DNA of 13,284 bases from Myxococcales bacterium (GTDB lineage: Bacteria; Myxococcota_A; Polyangia; Haliangiales; J016): positions 1 to 13,284 of the forward strand of contig JABAAV010000038.1 in the NCBI GenBank assembly GCA_014238595.1, read 5' to 3'. The translations under genes and the position numbers were made by a program. Below are positions 1 to 8,108 of the stretch, piece after piece (within the stretch, counting starts at the first letter, position 1; each line of letters begins with the position of its first letter). The notes under the pieces are model-generated. The model saw nothing but the letters and a program-made list of their open reading frames with translations. It ran no database searches and had not been told where the DNA came from.

Positions 1-1147
1 TTGATTTTATCACAGGTGGTGGTGGTGGCAATTCTCGTTCTTTAGGTGTTATTTGATAAATTTTCCTCATTTGTCGAAAAGACTGCAATTCTTTAGGACC
101 TATCAAAGAAATAGCTTTGCCACGATTACCTGCGCGACCTGTGCGACCTGTACGATGAATATATGTTTCAGCAGAATCTGGGAATGTGTAATTAAATACA
201 TGCGATACATTGGGAATATCAATGCCACGTGCAGCAACGTCCGTTCCCACTAAGCACTTAAGTTTTTTAGTGCGCATTTGATCTAAGACACGCTCACGTG
301 ACGATTGTCTCAAATCGCTTGAAATTGCGGCCGCATCATAACCATACGTTGTCAAATATTTTGCTACGCTCACGGTTGCAATTTTAGTATTGCAAAACAC
401 AATAGCCGAATCTATTTTTTCAGCAGTCATTGCAGCAAGAAGGTCTCTATTGCGTTTGATACCATTAACAACATAATAAGAATGATCAATTTCTGCTGCG
501 CTAATACTTTGGTTTAAGAAAGAGATAGATTTAGGATCATTGAGATGTCTTTTGGTAATGCGTTGAATCTGTTTAGGGATAGTTGCAGAAAAAAGTAATG
601 TTTGTCGTTTTTGTTGAGCGGGTAGGTATTCCATGATTTTTTCAATGGCTTCTAAAAACCCCATTGAAAGCATTTCATCACATTCATCCAAAACCAGATA
701 TTGAGCAGATTTTATTTTGATCGTGCCACGTCTGAGATGATCCGAAACACGCCCTGGTGTTCCCACAACAATATGTATCGATTTTTTCAATGCATTGATT
801 TGTTTTTGGATAGGCGTTCCACCATAGATAGGAATAACGTTGATTTTTGTGTGTTGTGCTAATGCAGACAATTCTTTGGCAACCTGTGATGCAAGCTCAC
901 GTGTTGGAACTAAAATGAGAGCACAAACCGTTGTATCTTTAGGATTTATTTGTTGAATTAAAGGGAGCCCAAATGCAGCTGTTTTACCCGAACCGGTTTG
1001 TGATTGAACGATCAAATCTCGACCATTCATACAATCGGCATAGACAGCAGCCTGAACAGGCATAGGCATCGTAAACCCTATATCGGTTAAAGCACTTGTA
1101 ATAGCAGGCGCTAAATTCATATCTTCGAATGTTTTTATAGTTGTCAT
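1..1147 (-). CDS. DEAD-box ATP-dependent RNA helicase (3' end outside window)
   Basis: ATP-dependent RNA helicase of superfamily 2, expected to remodel rRNA or structured mRNA in the cytoplasm. The reading frame opens at ATG 1147 (MTTIKTFEDMNL) and runs 382 codons off the left edge without a stop. Both RecA-like domains are visible: Q-motif region (about residues 7-32), motif I SQTGSGKT (49-56), PTRELA, GG and TPGR elements, motif II DECD (154-157), motif III SAT, motif IV IVFCNTK, motif V GTDVAARGID and motif VI HRTGRTGRAG. A short proline run follows the helicase core where the window ends, so any C-terminal RNA-binding domain, as in DeaD/CsdA, cannot be seen. The usual DEAD is DECD here, as in eukaryotic UAP56/Sub2. 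No clear Shine-Dalgarno precedes the start. It is divergent from the tRNA-Val/thrS unit. The family call is secure. A DeaD-like identity is a guess. Confidence 0.95.
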   Translation of the reverse strand, partial: MTTIKTFEDMNLAPAITSALTDIGFTMPMPVQAAVYADCMNGRDLIVQSQTGSGKTAAFGLPLIQQINPKDTTVCALILVPTRELASQVAKELSALAQHTKINVIPIYGGTPIQKQINALKKSIHIVVGTPGRVSDHLRRGTIKIKSAQYLVLDECDEMLSMGFLEAIEKIMEYLPAQQKRQTLLFSATIPKQIQRITKRHLNDPKSISFLNQSISAAEIDHSYYVVNGIKRNRDLLAAMTAEKIDSAIVFCNTKIATVSVAKYLTTYGYDAAAISSDLRQSSRERVLDQMRTKKLKCLVGTDVAARGIDIPNVSHVFNYTFPDSAETYIHRTGRTGRAGNRGKAISLIGPKELQSFRQMRKIYQITPKERELPPPPPVIKS

Positions 1148-1184
1148 TTTAATTGGATATTAGACGATATACTTCTATAATCGG

Positions 1185-1213
1185 TTGACAAGCAATGGGC
1201 AACATTTGATAAG
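1185..1213 (+). promoter_or_regulatory. Candidate sigma-70-type promoter for tRNA-Val and thrS
   Basis: A perfect TTGACA at 1185-1190 is followed after 17 bases by GATAAG at 1208-1213, which matches TATAAT at four of six positions. Transcription would begin near 1220, about 37 bases before tRNA-Val, leaving a short 5' leader for RNase P to remove. A second possible -10 (TATATT, 1243-1248) lies closer to the tRNA but has no good -35. The spacer 1148-1256 must also hold the helicase promoter on the other strand, which I could not place. The evidence is consensus matching only. Confidence 0.4.
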
Positions 1214-1255
1214 TTCGGATAAATTTCATGGTGGTTCTTTTTTATATTTCAAATA

Positions 1256-1328
<73 letters not shown>

Positions 1329-1377
1329 CAGATATTGTTTTCATGAACGCTTTAATTTGTTCTATGGCTGCTTTGTT

Positions 1378-3189
1378 ATGACAAATGCTTTGCTGCATGA
1401 CAGTGTTGATCAAGGGCTATCCTTGTCTGACATTGACAAAGAACTCATCGGAAATGTGCCTGATCTGTCTCCATTAGAAACTGTACGTCATAGTTGTGCA
1501 CATATTATGGCGATTGCCGTTCAAAAATTATTTCCAGAAACAAAAGTGACTATTGGTCCATCTACGGATGTCGGTTTTTATTATGATTTTGATACGCCTC
1601 AAACATTTACCGCGGAAGATCTGACGCGCATTGAAGCAGAAATGAAAGCCATTATTACAGCAGACATTCCTTTTGTACGCGAATCCATTTCACGTGATGA
1701 GGCTCTCAAGCTCTTTGCTGATATGAATGAACCTTATAAAATTGAAATCATTAAAGCCATTGAAACTCAAACAGAATTAACTGTCTACAAGACTGGGGAT
1801 TGGCTGGATCTGTGCCGTGGTCCTCATGTTGAATCTTCAGGCAAAATCAAAGCGTTCAAATTATTGTCCGTTGCAGGGGCTTATTGGCGCGGTGATGAAA
1901 ACAAACAAATGCTGCAACGTATTTATGGCACAGCTCACATCGACAAAAAACAACTCAAGATTCAATTACAACAAATCGAAGAAGCAAAAAAACGTGACCA
2001 TAGAAAACTTGGCAAGGCCTTGGATTTATTTTCCATTGATCCCACGATTGGTGGCGGATTAGTTTTATGGCATCCCAAAGGCGCACGCATTCGCTATCTC
2101 ATAGAAGAATTTTGGCGCAAAGCTCATTATGATAATGGGTATGAGCTGGTCAGCTCTCCTCATGTGGCACGTGATGAGCTTTGGAAAACATCAGGTCATT
2201 TAGAGTTTTATCAAGAAAATATGTACAGCGGCATGGATGTCGATGGACAACAATATCTAGTCAAACCGATGAACTGCCCGTTCCATGTTTCGATTTATAA
2301 GCAAGGGCTTTACAGTTATCGTAATCTTCCTTGTCGCTGGGCAGAATTGGGTACGGTATATCGTTACGAACGTTCAGGCGTTTTGCATGGATTACTACGT
2401 GTTCGAGGGTTCACCCAAGATGATGCGCATATTTTTATGGCCATCGAACAACTTGCCGATGAATTATCTAAAACAGTCACATTTTGCCTTAAGATGCTCC
2501 GTGTTTTTGGCTTTGAAGATTTCAAACTTTGTCTTGCGACTCGACCTGAAAAATTCGTTGGTGATACAGAACTGTGGGATAAAGCAGAAACTGCGCTTTA
2601 CGACGTTCTCAAACAATCCAATATCGCCTATGACGTTGATCATGGTGGTGGTGCTTTCTATGGACCTAAAATTGACATCAAACTGTTTGATTCATTAGGG
2701 AGAGAATGGCAATGTTCTACGATTCAGGTCGATTTTAATTTGCCAGAACGATTTAACTTGTTATATGCAGCGCAGGATGGAAGTCGTCAACGCATTGTTA
2801 TGGTTCACCGCGCATTGTTAGGTTCAATAGAGCGTTTCTTTGCTATTTTGGTCGAACATTATGCGGGGGCATTTCCGACATGGCTTGCACCCATACAAGC
2901 ACGCATTATTACAGTTTCCGAAAAACAAGAACAATGGGCAACAACAGTGCTAGAGGCATTGAAGAAGAAAAACGTCCGTGCTGAAGTTGATTTTTCTGCG
3001 GACAAATTAGGGGCAAAGATACGTCGTGCTCAAATGGAAAAAATCCCAAACATGATCATTTGTGGTGACAAAGAAGTCAGCACACAAACTGTTTCTTTGC
3101 GAAAAAGGACAGGGGAACAACTCAATGCACAACCTTTAGATGATTTAATCAATACCATTGTGGAAGCATCCTGCTTTCCTGTTTTATAA
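1378..3189 (+). CDS. thrS: Threonyl-tRNA synthetase lacking the N-terminal TGS domain
   Basis: Charges tRNA-Thr with threonine in the cytoplasm. Numbering from ATG 1378 (603 residues): the editing domain carries its HxxxH (H38, H42) and C146/H150 in LCRGPH. The class II catalytic core follows, with zinc ligands C300 (PMNCPFH), H351 (QDDAHIF) and H477 (VHRALLGSIERF), motif 2 around TVYRYERSG (326-334) and an anticodon-binding domain from about residue 500. Typical bacterial ThrRS has about 640 residues with a TGS domain of about 60 before the editing domain. Here only 37 residues precede HSCAH and they do not resemble TGS. An in-frame TTG at 1357 would add only seven residues, and the upstream tRNA leaves no room for more. 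Neither start has a clear Shine-Dalgarno. It is the first protein gene of the operon, with infC 23 bases downstream. Function is confident; the start is less certain. Confidence 0.97.
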   Translation: MTNALLHDSVDQGLSLSDIDKELIGNVPDLSPLETVRHSCAHIMAIAVQKLFPETKVTIGPSTDVGFYYDFDTPQTFTAEDLTRIEAEMKAIITADIPFVRESISRDEALKLFADMNEPYKIEIIKAIETQTELTVYKTGDWLDLCRGPHVESSGKIKAFKLLSVAGAYWRGDENKQMLQRIYGTAHIDKKQLKIQLQQIEEAKKRDHRKLGKALDLFSIDPTIGGGLVLWHPKGARIRYLIEEFWRKAHYDNGYELVSSPHVARDELWKTSGHLEFYQENMYSGMDVDGQQYLVKPMNCPFHVSIYKQGLYSYRNLPCRWAELGTVYRYERSGVLHGLLRVRGFTQDDAHIFMAIEQLADELSKTVTFCLKMLRVFGFEDFKLCLATRPEKFVGDTELWDKAETALYDVLKQSNIAYDVDHGGGAFYGPKIDIKLFDSLGREWQCSTIQVDFNLPERFNLLYAAQDGSRQRIVMVHRALLGSIERFFAILVEHYAGAFPTWLAPIQARIITVSEKQEQWATTVLEALKKKNVRAEVDFSADKLGAKIRRAQMEKIPNMIICGDKEVSTQTVSLRKRTGEQLNAQPLDDLINTIVEASCFPVL

Positions 3190-3200
3190 AATACTACATT

Positions 3201-3206
3201 AAGGAG
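3201..3206 (+). promoter_or_regulatory. Ribosome binding site that fixes the infC ATT start
   Basis: AAGGAG at 3201-3206 is a strong Shine-Dalgarno. Three consecutive in-frame ATT codons follow (3207, 3210, 3213). Spacing is 0, 3 and 6 bases respectively, so 3213 is the best start. No in-frame ATG occurs until 3330, which would remove about 40 conserved residues of the IF3 N-terminal domain. Confidence 0.8.
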
Positions 3207-3212
3207 ATTATT

Positions 3213-3773
3213 ATTCATAAAGACACAAGATTTCGAGGAAGACGTCCCCGCGAACGATATCGTATCAATGAGAGAATCCGTATCCCTGAGATACGAGTCA
3301 TCCTTGATGACGGAACACAACTGGGCATCATGCAAACAAAAGATGCATTACAAATGGCCACCGAAAAAGAGCTCGACTTGGTAGAAATATCTCCACAATC
3401 GAGACCTCCTGTCTGCCGCATGATGGATTATGGTCGCTTTAAATATGAACAATCAAAAAAAGCACAACAGGCACGAAAACATGCCTCTACCATTGAGGTC
3501 AAAGAAATCAAATTTCGTCCAAAAACAGATGAACATGATATGAATTTCAAAACCAAAAATGCCATAAAGTTTCTGGAAAATGGCAACAAAGTTCGTTTAG
3601 TCATTGCTTTCCGTGGACGTGAAATCATCCATCCTGAAATTGGTAAAAAAGTACTGGAAAAAGTCGTTGAGCAAACAACTGAAATTGCTCAAATAGAATC
3701 AATGCCGATGATGGAAGGACGGCGTATGATTATGATTTTGGCGCCTAAAGCGGGAATTGTTCGTCGTTCTTAA
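3213..3773 (+). CDS. infC: Translation initiation factor IF-3, ATT start codon
   Basis: Binds the 30S subunit, blocks premature 50S joining and checks start-codon and initiator-tRNA pairing. From ATT 3213 the product is 186 residues, the usual length for the family. The N-terminal domain is seen in RYRINERIRIPEIRVI and in LDLVEISPQSRPPVCRMMDYGRFKYE (split here: LDLVEIS, then the RPPVCRMMDYGRF signature). The linker is Lys-rich. The C-terminal domain runs from IKFRPKTDEHD through NKVRLVIAFRGREI to the APKAG end. The first ATG (3330) would give a truncated protein, while the AAGGAG at 3201-3206 points to ATT. AUU starts on infC are an established case of autoregulation: IF3 discriminates against its own non-standard start when abundant. 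The gene sits between thrS and rpmI, its classical position. Confidence 0.97.
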   Translation: MHKDTRFRGRRPRERYRINERIRIPEIRVILDDGTQLGIMQTKDALQMATEKELDLVEISPQSRPPVCRMMDYGRFKYEQSKKAQQARKHASTIEVKEIKFRPKTDEHDMNFKTKNAIKFLENGNKVRLVIAFRGREIIHPEIGKKVLEKVVEQTTEIAQIESMPMMEGRRMIMILAPKAGIVRRS

Positions 3774-3844
3774 CGTCACATGTACAAAAAAGCTATTTTT
3801 TCATTGACGAACAGCTCAATCTACTGCACCTTCTCCTATCTTAG

Positions 3845-3857
3845 TTAGGCAACCTAG
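3845..3857 (+). promoter_or_regulatory. Short hairpin overlapping the rpmI ribosome binding site
   Basis: In the 92-base gap between infC and rpmI, TTAGG (3845-3849) can pair with CCTAG (3853-3857) around a CAA loop. The right arm takes in the first bases of the rpmI Shine-Dalgarno AGGA (3856-3859), six bases before ATG 3866. Such a stem could damp L35-L20 translation. It is only five pairs with one wobble and may be chance. In other bacteria this region, or the infC leader, is where L20 represses its own operon. I did not recognise a known L20-binding fold here. Confidence 0.25.
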
Positions 3858-3865
3858 GAATTATT

Positions 3866-4063
3866 ATGCCAAAAATGAAATCAAAAAGCGGAGCCAAAAA
3901 GCGTTTTATTGCTACTGGATCTGGTCAATGGAAACGCGGAACCAAAGGTCGCCGTCATATTTTAACAAACAAAAGCACCAAACGAAAAAGACACCTTCGT
4001 TCTTTTGCAACGGTACATGAATCAGATGCACATCATATCACAGCAATGTTGCCAAATCATTAA
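3866..4063 (+). CDS. rpmI: 50S ribosomal protein L35 (bL35)
   Basis: Small basic protein of the large ribosomal subunit, 65 residues, the normal family length. The start MPKMKSKSGAKKRF, the central GSGQWKR, RRHILTNKSTKRKR and the terminal MLPNH all match the bL35 pattern. AGGA at 3856-3859 lies six bases before the ATG. It stands 12 bases upstream of rplT, so the two are almost certainly on one transcript and are probably translationally coupled, as is usual for this pair. Confidence 0.97.
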   Translation: MPKMKSKSGAKKRFIATGSGQWKRGTKGRRHILTNKSTKRKRHLRSFATVHESDAHHITAMLPNH

Positions 4064-4075
4064 TTAAGGACAACC

Positions 4076-4432
4076 ATGCCCAGAGCGAAACGAGGATATA
4101 AAGCAAGACGTCGCCGTAATCGAATTTTGAAAGCGGCAAGCGGTTATCGAGGAAAACGCGGCACTTGTTATTCGATTAGTGCTGAAGCAGTACATCATGC
4201 TTGGGTGCATATGTATCGCCATCGCAAACAACGTAAACGAGATTGGCGTTCGCTTTGGATTATTCGTATCAATGCAGCTGTTCGACCTTTAGGTATTTCT
4301 TATTCTAAATTTATTTATGGACTTAAACAGCAAAATATTAAGTTAGATCGTAAAATATTAGCAGACCTTGCCATTAGTGATCCTCGTGCCATAGAAACTA
4401 TGGTTTCTGAGGCACGTAAACATGCGGCATGA
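4076..4432 (+). CDS. rplT: 50S ribosomal protein L20 (bL20)
   Basis: Early-assembling 23S rRNA-binding protein of the large subunit, 118 residues as expected. The basic N-terminal extension (MPRAKRGYKARRRRNRILK) and the globular part with HRKQRKRDWRSLWIIRINAA, GISYSKFIYGLK and DRKILADLAI are typical of the family. AAGGA lies five bases before the ATG. In characterised bacteria L20 represses translation of its own operon by binding the mRNA. Whether this happens here cannot be read directly. It is followed after 29 bases by pheS. Confidence 0.97.
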   Translation: MPRAKRGYKARRRRNRILKAASGYRGKRGTCYSISAEAVHHAWVHMYRHRKQRKRDWRSLWIIRINAAVRPLGISYSKFIYGLKQQNIKLDRKILADLAISDPRAIETMVSEARKHAA

Positions 4433-4461
4433 CGTTATTGTGTCCTTAGGGAAGTGATTTT

Positions 4462-5535
4462 ATGGAGACTGATAGCATTGTCTCTCAACTCAAAACCTTT
4501 GGTGATGAGGTAGATCATGAGATCAGTGCATATGGAGAAGCATTAGACGCTTCAATCATTGAAACACTGCGCATTAAATATCTAGGCAAAAAAGGGCATA
4601 TTGCTGGGGTCATGAAACAAATGGGACAGATGACTCCCGAAGATCGCCGTAAAACAGGTGAAGTCGCCAACAAAATCAAAAAACAAATTGAACGAAGTAT
4701 TTCAAATGCCAAGATTACTCTTGAAAAATTAATCCTAGAAAAAAATTTCAAACGCACGTTGGATGATATTCCCAGCCATCCATTTAAAAAAAAGCAAGGT
4801 AACATTCATTTGCTGTCGCAAGCCCGCAACGATATCGTTCATATTTTTTCACAACGCGGGTTTACAGTCGCAACTGGCCCTGAACTAGAGAACGAATTTA
4901 ATAATTTTGAAGCGTTAGGTATCCCTAAACATCATCCTGCAAGGGATATGCAAGACACTTTTTATATCGATAAAAATTGTTTGCTTCGCACACACACCAG
5001 CCCTGTTCAAATCAGAACAATGCTAAACCAAGAACCACCCATTCGTATTATTGCCCCAGGTACAGTCTATCGTCGTGATGATGATCCCACACACAGCCCA
5101 ATGTTTATGCAGGTTGAAGCGTTACTCATCGAACCTTATGTTGTTTCAATGGCAGACTTAAAAGGGTTACTCCACCATTTTATTGAACAATTCTTTCAAA
5201 AAGATTTAGGTATTCGATTCCGTCCTAGTTATTTCCCGTTTGTTGAACCTGGTGCAGAAGTCGATATGGAATGTTCTTTTTGCTCACAAAAGACCAAGGA
5301 TAGTTGTCGTGTATGTAAAGGAACACGATGGCTGGAGATTGCTGGCTGTGGCATGGTTGACCCTGTTGTATTTGAAAAAATCTCCTCAAAACGACAAGAT
5401 TCTGTTTATTCTTCTGACAATTATAATGGGTTCGCGTTTGGTTTTGGATTGGATCGTATGGCAATGTTGCGACATGGTGTGTCCAACATACGACATTTAT
5501 ATGAATCTGATGTTCGATTTTTGAGGCAGTTTTAA
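4462..5535 (+). CDS. pheS: Phenylalanyl-tRNA synthetase alpha subunit
   Basis: Catalytic subunit of the alpha2-beta2 PheRS that charges tRNA-Phe. It has 357 residues. Residues 1-100 form the predicted N-terminal coiled-coil arm that contacts tRNA. The class II core shows NFEALGIPKHHPARDMQDTF, HTSP (178-181), motif 2 GTVYRRDDDPTHSPMF (about 200-215) and motif 3 GFAFGFGLDRMAM (323-335). Four cysteines, CSFC (271-274) and CRVC (282-285), form a probable zinc knuckle. This version is found in many bacteria but not in E. coli PheS. GGGAAG upstream serves as ribosome binding site. The stop TAA shares its last A with the pheT ATG (TAATG), so beta is probably made by coupled translation. Confidence 0.98.
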   Translation: METDSIVSQLKTFGDEVDHEISAYGEALDASIIETLRIKYLGKKGHIAGVMKQMGQMTPEDRRKTGEVANKIKKQIERSISNAKITLEKLILEKNFKRTLDDIPSHPFKKKQGNIHLLSQARNDIVHIFSQRGFTVATGPELENEFNNFEALGIPKHHPARDMQDTFYIDKNCLLRTHTSPVQIRTMLNQEPPIRIIAPGTVYRRDDDPTHSPMFMQVEALLIEPYVVSMADLKGLLHHFIEQFFQKDLGIRFRPSYFPFVEPGAEVDMECSFCSQKTKDSCRVCKGTRWLEIAGCGMVDPVVFEKISSKRQDSVYSSDNYNGFAFGFGLDRMAMLRHGVSNIRHLYESDVRFLRQF

Positions 5536-8108
5536 TGTTAATCGTATTTTCATGGCTGTGTGAACATATAGACATGCCACATGGCATATCTATTTCTCCA
5601 CAAGAAACAGCGGATATGTTAACCCATGCAGGCTTGGAAGTAGAAGGACTGATCGATGTTTGGCAGCATATCCATGGTGTAACTTCGGCTAAAATTGTTG
5701 ATAAAAAACCACATCCAAACTCTGATCATTTAACAATCATTCATGTCATCGACAATGAGACCAATGAACCCGTAGAAGTTGTTTGTGGTGCCCCAAATGT
5801 TCCTGACATTGGCGGTCAAGTTGTCTGGGCAAAACCGGGCGCAACATTGGCATCAGATTTTACACTTGGAAGCAAAAAATTAAGAGGTGTCATGTCGGCA
5901 GGCATGCTCTGTTCCGAAAAAGAATTGGGACTGAGCAATGAGCATGAAGGCATTATTGTTCTTGAGGGTGATTATGCAAAACACCCATTAGGCACAGAAA
6001 TATCAACTATTTATAATCATGTCGATGTTGTGTTCGATATTGGAATCCCTGCAAATCGCCCTGATCTTTTGGGTCATAAAGGCATTGCTCGTGAAGTCAT
6101 TGCGTTAATCGGTGGAAAACTGAAACAACGCCATCTGGCAAATGATGGCAACAAAAACAAAGATTCAAACATCGATCTCTCAGTCACTGATCACAATCAA
6201 TGTCATCATTATGTGGCACGTGAAATAACCAAAGTAACCGTGGCACCATCTCCATTGTGGATGAAACATCGCTTACATGCGGTAGGTGTCCGTTCTATTT
6301 CTAATGTGATTGATATTACCAACTATGTCATGTTTGATTTAGGACATCCACTCCATGCCTTTGACAAAGATTGCATCGAAAACAATCAGATTATTGTAAG
6401 ACAGGCCAAAGATGGTGAAACCGTAACAACATTGGACTCTGTTGAACGATCTTTAACAACAAATGATATTGTTGTTGCCGACACAACCAACGTACTTGCA
6501 TTGGCAGGTGTGATGGGTGGAAAACATTCTCAGGTGACAGAACAAACAAACCATATCATTCTCGAAGCCGCCACATTTGAACCAACCTCTGTAAGAAAAA
6601 CATCTAAACGATTTAAATTATCATCGGAATCATCTCATCGCTTTGAACGTGGCGTTGACACCAATGGTATCAACGAGGCCTCTTTGTATGCGGCGCAATT
6701 AATCAAAGAATTAGCAGGGGGACAAATCAACCCCAGTTACCATGAACAACAAGGCACATTGAAACCACCGGTTAAAATTATACTATCACCTTTGAAAGCA
6801 TCGTTTGTGATTGGAGTTGAATTTTCACAAAAACAAATCATTGAGGGACTGAAATTCAGTTCCATTGATGTTCATTGTGACGAAGAAAATGTTCTTGCAA
6901 TTTGTCCAACATTTCGTGCGGATCTAACACGAGAGATTGATGTCATTGAAGAAATCGCACGACTGTATGGATTTTACAACATTCCGACACGACTGTATGG
7001 ATTGCACAACATTCCGAGTAGTCCTAAATTCACAACAACGCCTCATCAAAACAACTTAGCTACCTATAACATTGCAAATAGGGCACGTGAAATACTTATG
7101 CAACAAGGATTGTCTGAAATGATAAGTCTTGGATTTACATCAACACAGCGGGTGACCGATGTTTCTTGGAATCAACACAATGGCAGCTCATACAATAAAA
7201 CGGTTGAATGGCTCAAACTCGAAAACCCTTTAGTGGTTGATCATGAAATCATGAGACCTACATTGATTCCAAACATGCTGTCAGCATTGGTGTACAACCA
7301 AAATCACGGCAACGATACAGTGACTGTATTTGAAATAGGTAACGTCTTTTCAGTTGAATCGGATCATAAACAGCGATTACATGTAGCCGTGCTATTTTCG
7401 GGATATCACGAAGAATGGACAAAAAATGAAAAACGAGAAGGTATTGAACGGATAGCTTACAATTTTTGGGATATTGAAGCTGTTGCAAAAGTTTTTTGCG
7501 ACAGTATTGGTTTAATTGATTATAAATTTACACCATGTGAAACAGATCAAAATACACATGCTGGAAGAGCAGACATTGATCACACTTGTCTCTCTGTTTT
7601 GCATCCAAACATTTCAAAAAATATCATTTCAGCTAACAATGAATCGCTCGGATTCATAGGTGAAATAACCCCAATGGTCATGAATGCTTATGATATTGAT
7701 AAGCCATGCGTCGTGATGGAACTATCGCTTGATACGATCAATACAGACAGCACTCATTCAAATAGATCGTCATCAAATGATGATAAGACCAAGACAACAC
7801 AACGACAAATGCAGCCTATTGCCAAATTTCCATCCATTGTACGAGATTTATCATTTTTTATTGAAAATGACACATCACCAGAACGCATTCAGAAGGTTCT
7901 TGAAGCATGCAACCAACCCTTGTTGGTTGCATACAAGCTCATGGAGATTTATAGAGATATTGAGCATGTTCCTAAGGGCAAAGAGGGGATGTTATGGTCA
8001 TTAACATATCGTTCCGACAACAAAACTTTAACAGACACAGAGATCGATGCCATCCATGAAAAAATCATTGATGAAGTCATATTTACCCTAAAGGTGACTC
8101 GACGTTAA
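5535..8108 (+). CDS. pheT: Phenylalanyl-tRNA synthetase beta subunit, with an internal tandem duplication
   Basis: Structural, editing and tRNA-binding partner of PheS. It has 857 residues, longer than the usual roughly 800. In order: an EMAP/OB tRNA-binding domain (about 40-150, VVCGAPNV and LRGVMSAGMLCSEKELGL), the B3/4 editing region (about 210-390, NVIDITNYVM, GVMGG, SSHRFERGVD), B5 (about 410-478), a catalytic-like fold, and the C-terminal FDX-ACB anticodon-binding domain (766-857, PSIVRDLSF). At the end of B5 a ten-residue block is repeated: RLYGFYNIPT (476-485) then RLYGLHNIPS (486-495), where the family has one copy. A polar Ser/Asn/Asp/Thr/Lys-rich insert (about 735-765) precedes FDX-ACB. 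The start overlaps the pheS stop by one base. The frame is intact, so it is probably functional. Confidence 0.98.
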   Translation: MLIVFSWLCEHIDMPHGISISPQETADMLTHAGLEVEGLIDVWQHIHGVTSAKIVDKKPHPNSDHLTIIHVIDNETNEPVEVVCGAPNVPDIGGQVVWAKPGATLASDFTLGSKKLRGVMSAGMLCSEKELGLSNEHEGIIVLEGDYAKHPLGTEISTIYNHVDVVFDIGIPANRPDLLGHKGIAREVIALIGGKLKQRHLANDGNKNKDSNIDLSVTDHNQCHHYVAREITKVTVAPSPLWMKHRLHAVGVRSISNVIDITNYVMFDLGHPLHAFDKDCIENNQIIVRQAKDGETVTTLDSVERSLTTNDIVVADTTNVLALAGVMGGKHSQVTEQTNHIILEAATFEPTSVRKTSKRFKLSSESSHRFERGVDTNGINEASLYAAQLIKELAGGQINPSYHEQQGTLKPPVKIILSPLKASFVIGVEFSQKQIIEGLKFSSIDVHCDEENVLAICPTFRADLTREIDVIEEIARLYGFYNIPTRLYGLHNIPSSPKFTTTPHQNNLATYNIANRAREILMQQGLSEMISLGFTSTQRVTDVSWNQHNGSSYNKTVEWLKLENPLVVDHEIMRPTLIPNMLSALVYNQNHGNDTVTVFEIGNVFSVESDHKQRLHVAVLFSGYHEEWTKNEKREGIERIAYNFWDIEAVAKVFCDSIGLIDYKFTPCETDQNTHAGRADIDHTCLSVLHPNISKNIISANNESLGFIGEITPMVMNAYDIDKPCVVMELSLDTINTDSTHSNRSSSNDDKTKTTQRQMQPIAKFPSIVRDLSFFIENDTSPERIQKVLEACNQPLLVAYKLMEIYRDIEHVPKGKEGMLWSLTYRSDNKTLTDTEIDAIHEKIIDEVIFTLKVTRR
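6958..7017 (+). repeat. 30-bp tandem duplication inside pheT
   Basis: Two adjacent 30-base units, 6958-6987 and 6988-7017, differ only at two neighbouring positions (TT at 6974-6975 versus GC at 7004-7005). The unit is a multiple of three, so the frame survives and ten residues are added. The repeat lies at the conserved YGYNNIP-type segment that ends the B5 domain. The close identity suggests a fairly recent duplication by slippage. Confidence 0.95.

Noticed and set aside
1..30. GGT-rich run near the left edge as a microsatellite
   Set aside because: It encodes a short proline run after the helicase core on the minus strand. Ordinary coding sequence explains it.
3786..3801. AAAAAA-GCTA-TTTTTT as an intrinsic terminator after infC
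   Set aside because: The stem has only A-T pairs and sits inside a conserved operon whose downstream genes rpmI and rplT are normally co-transcribed with infC. It is unlikely to end transcription.
5225..5587. A 120-codon minus-strand open frame across the pheS/pheT junction
   Set aside because: It lies entirely over two well-recognised genes on the other strand, has no family resemblance and no ribosome binding site. It is a shadow frame.
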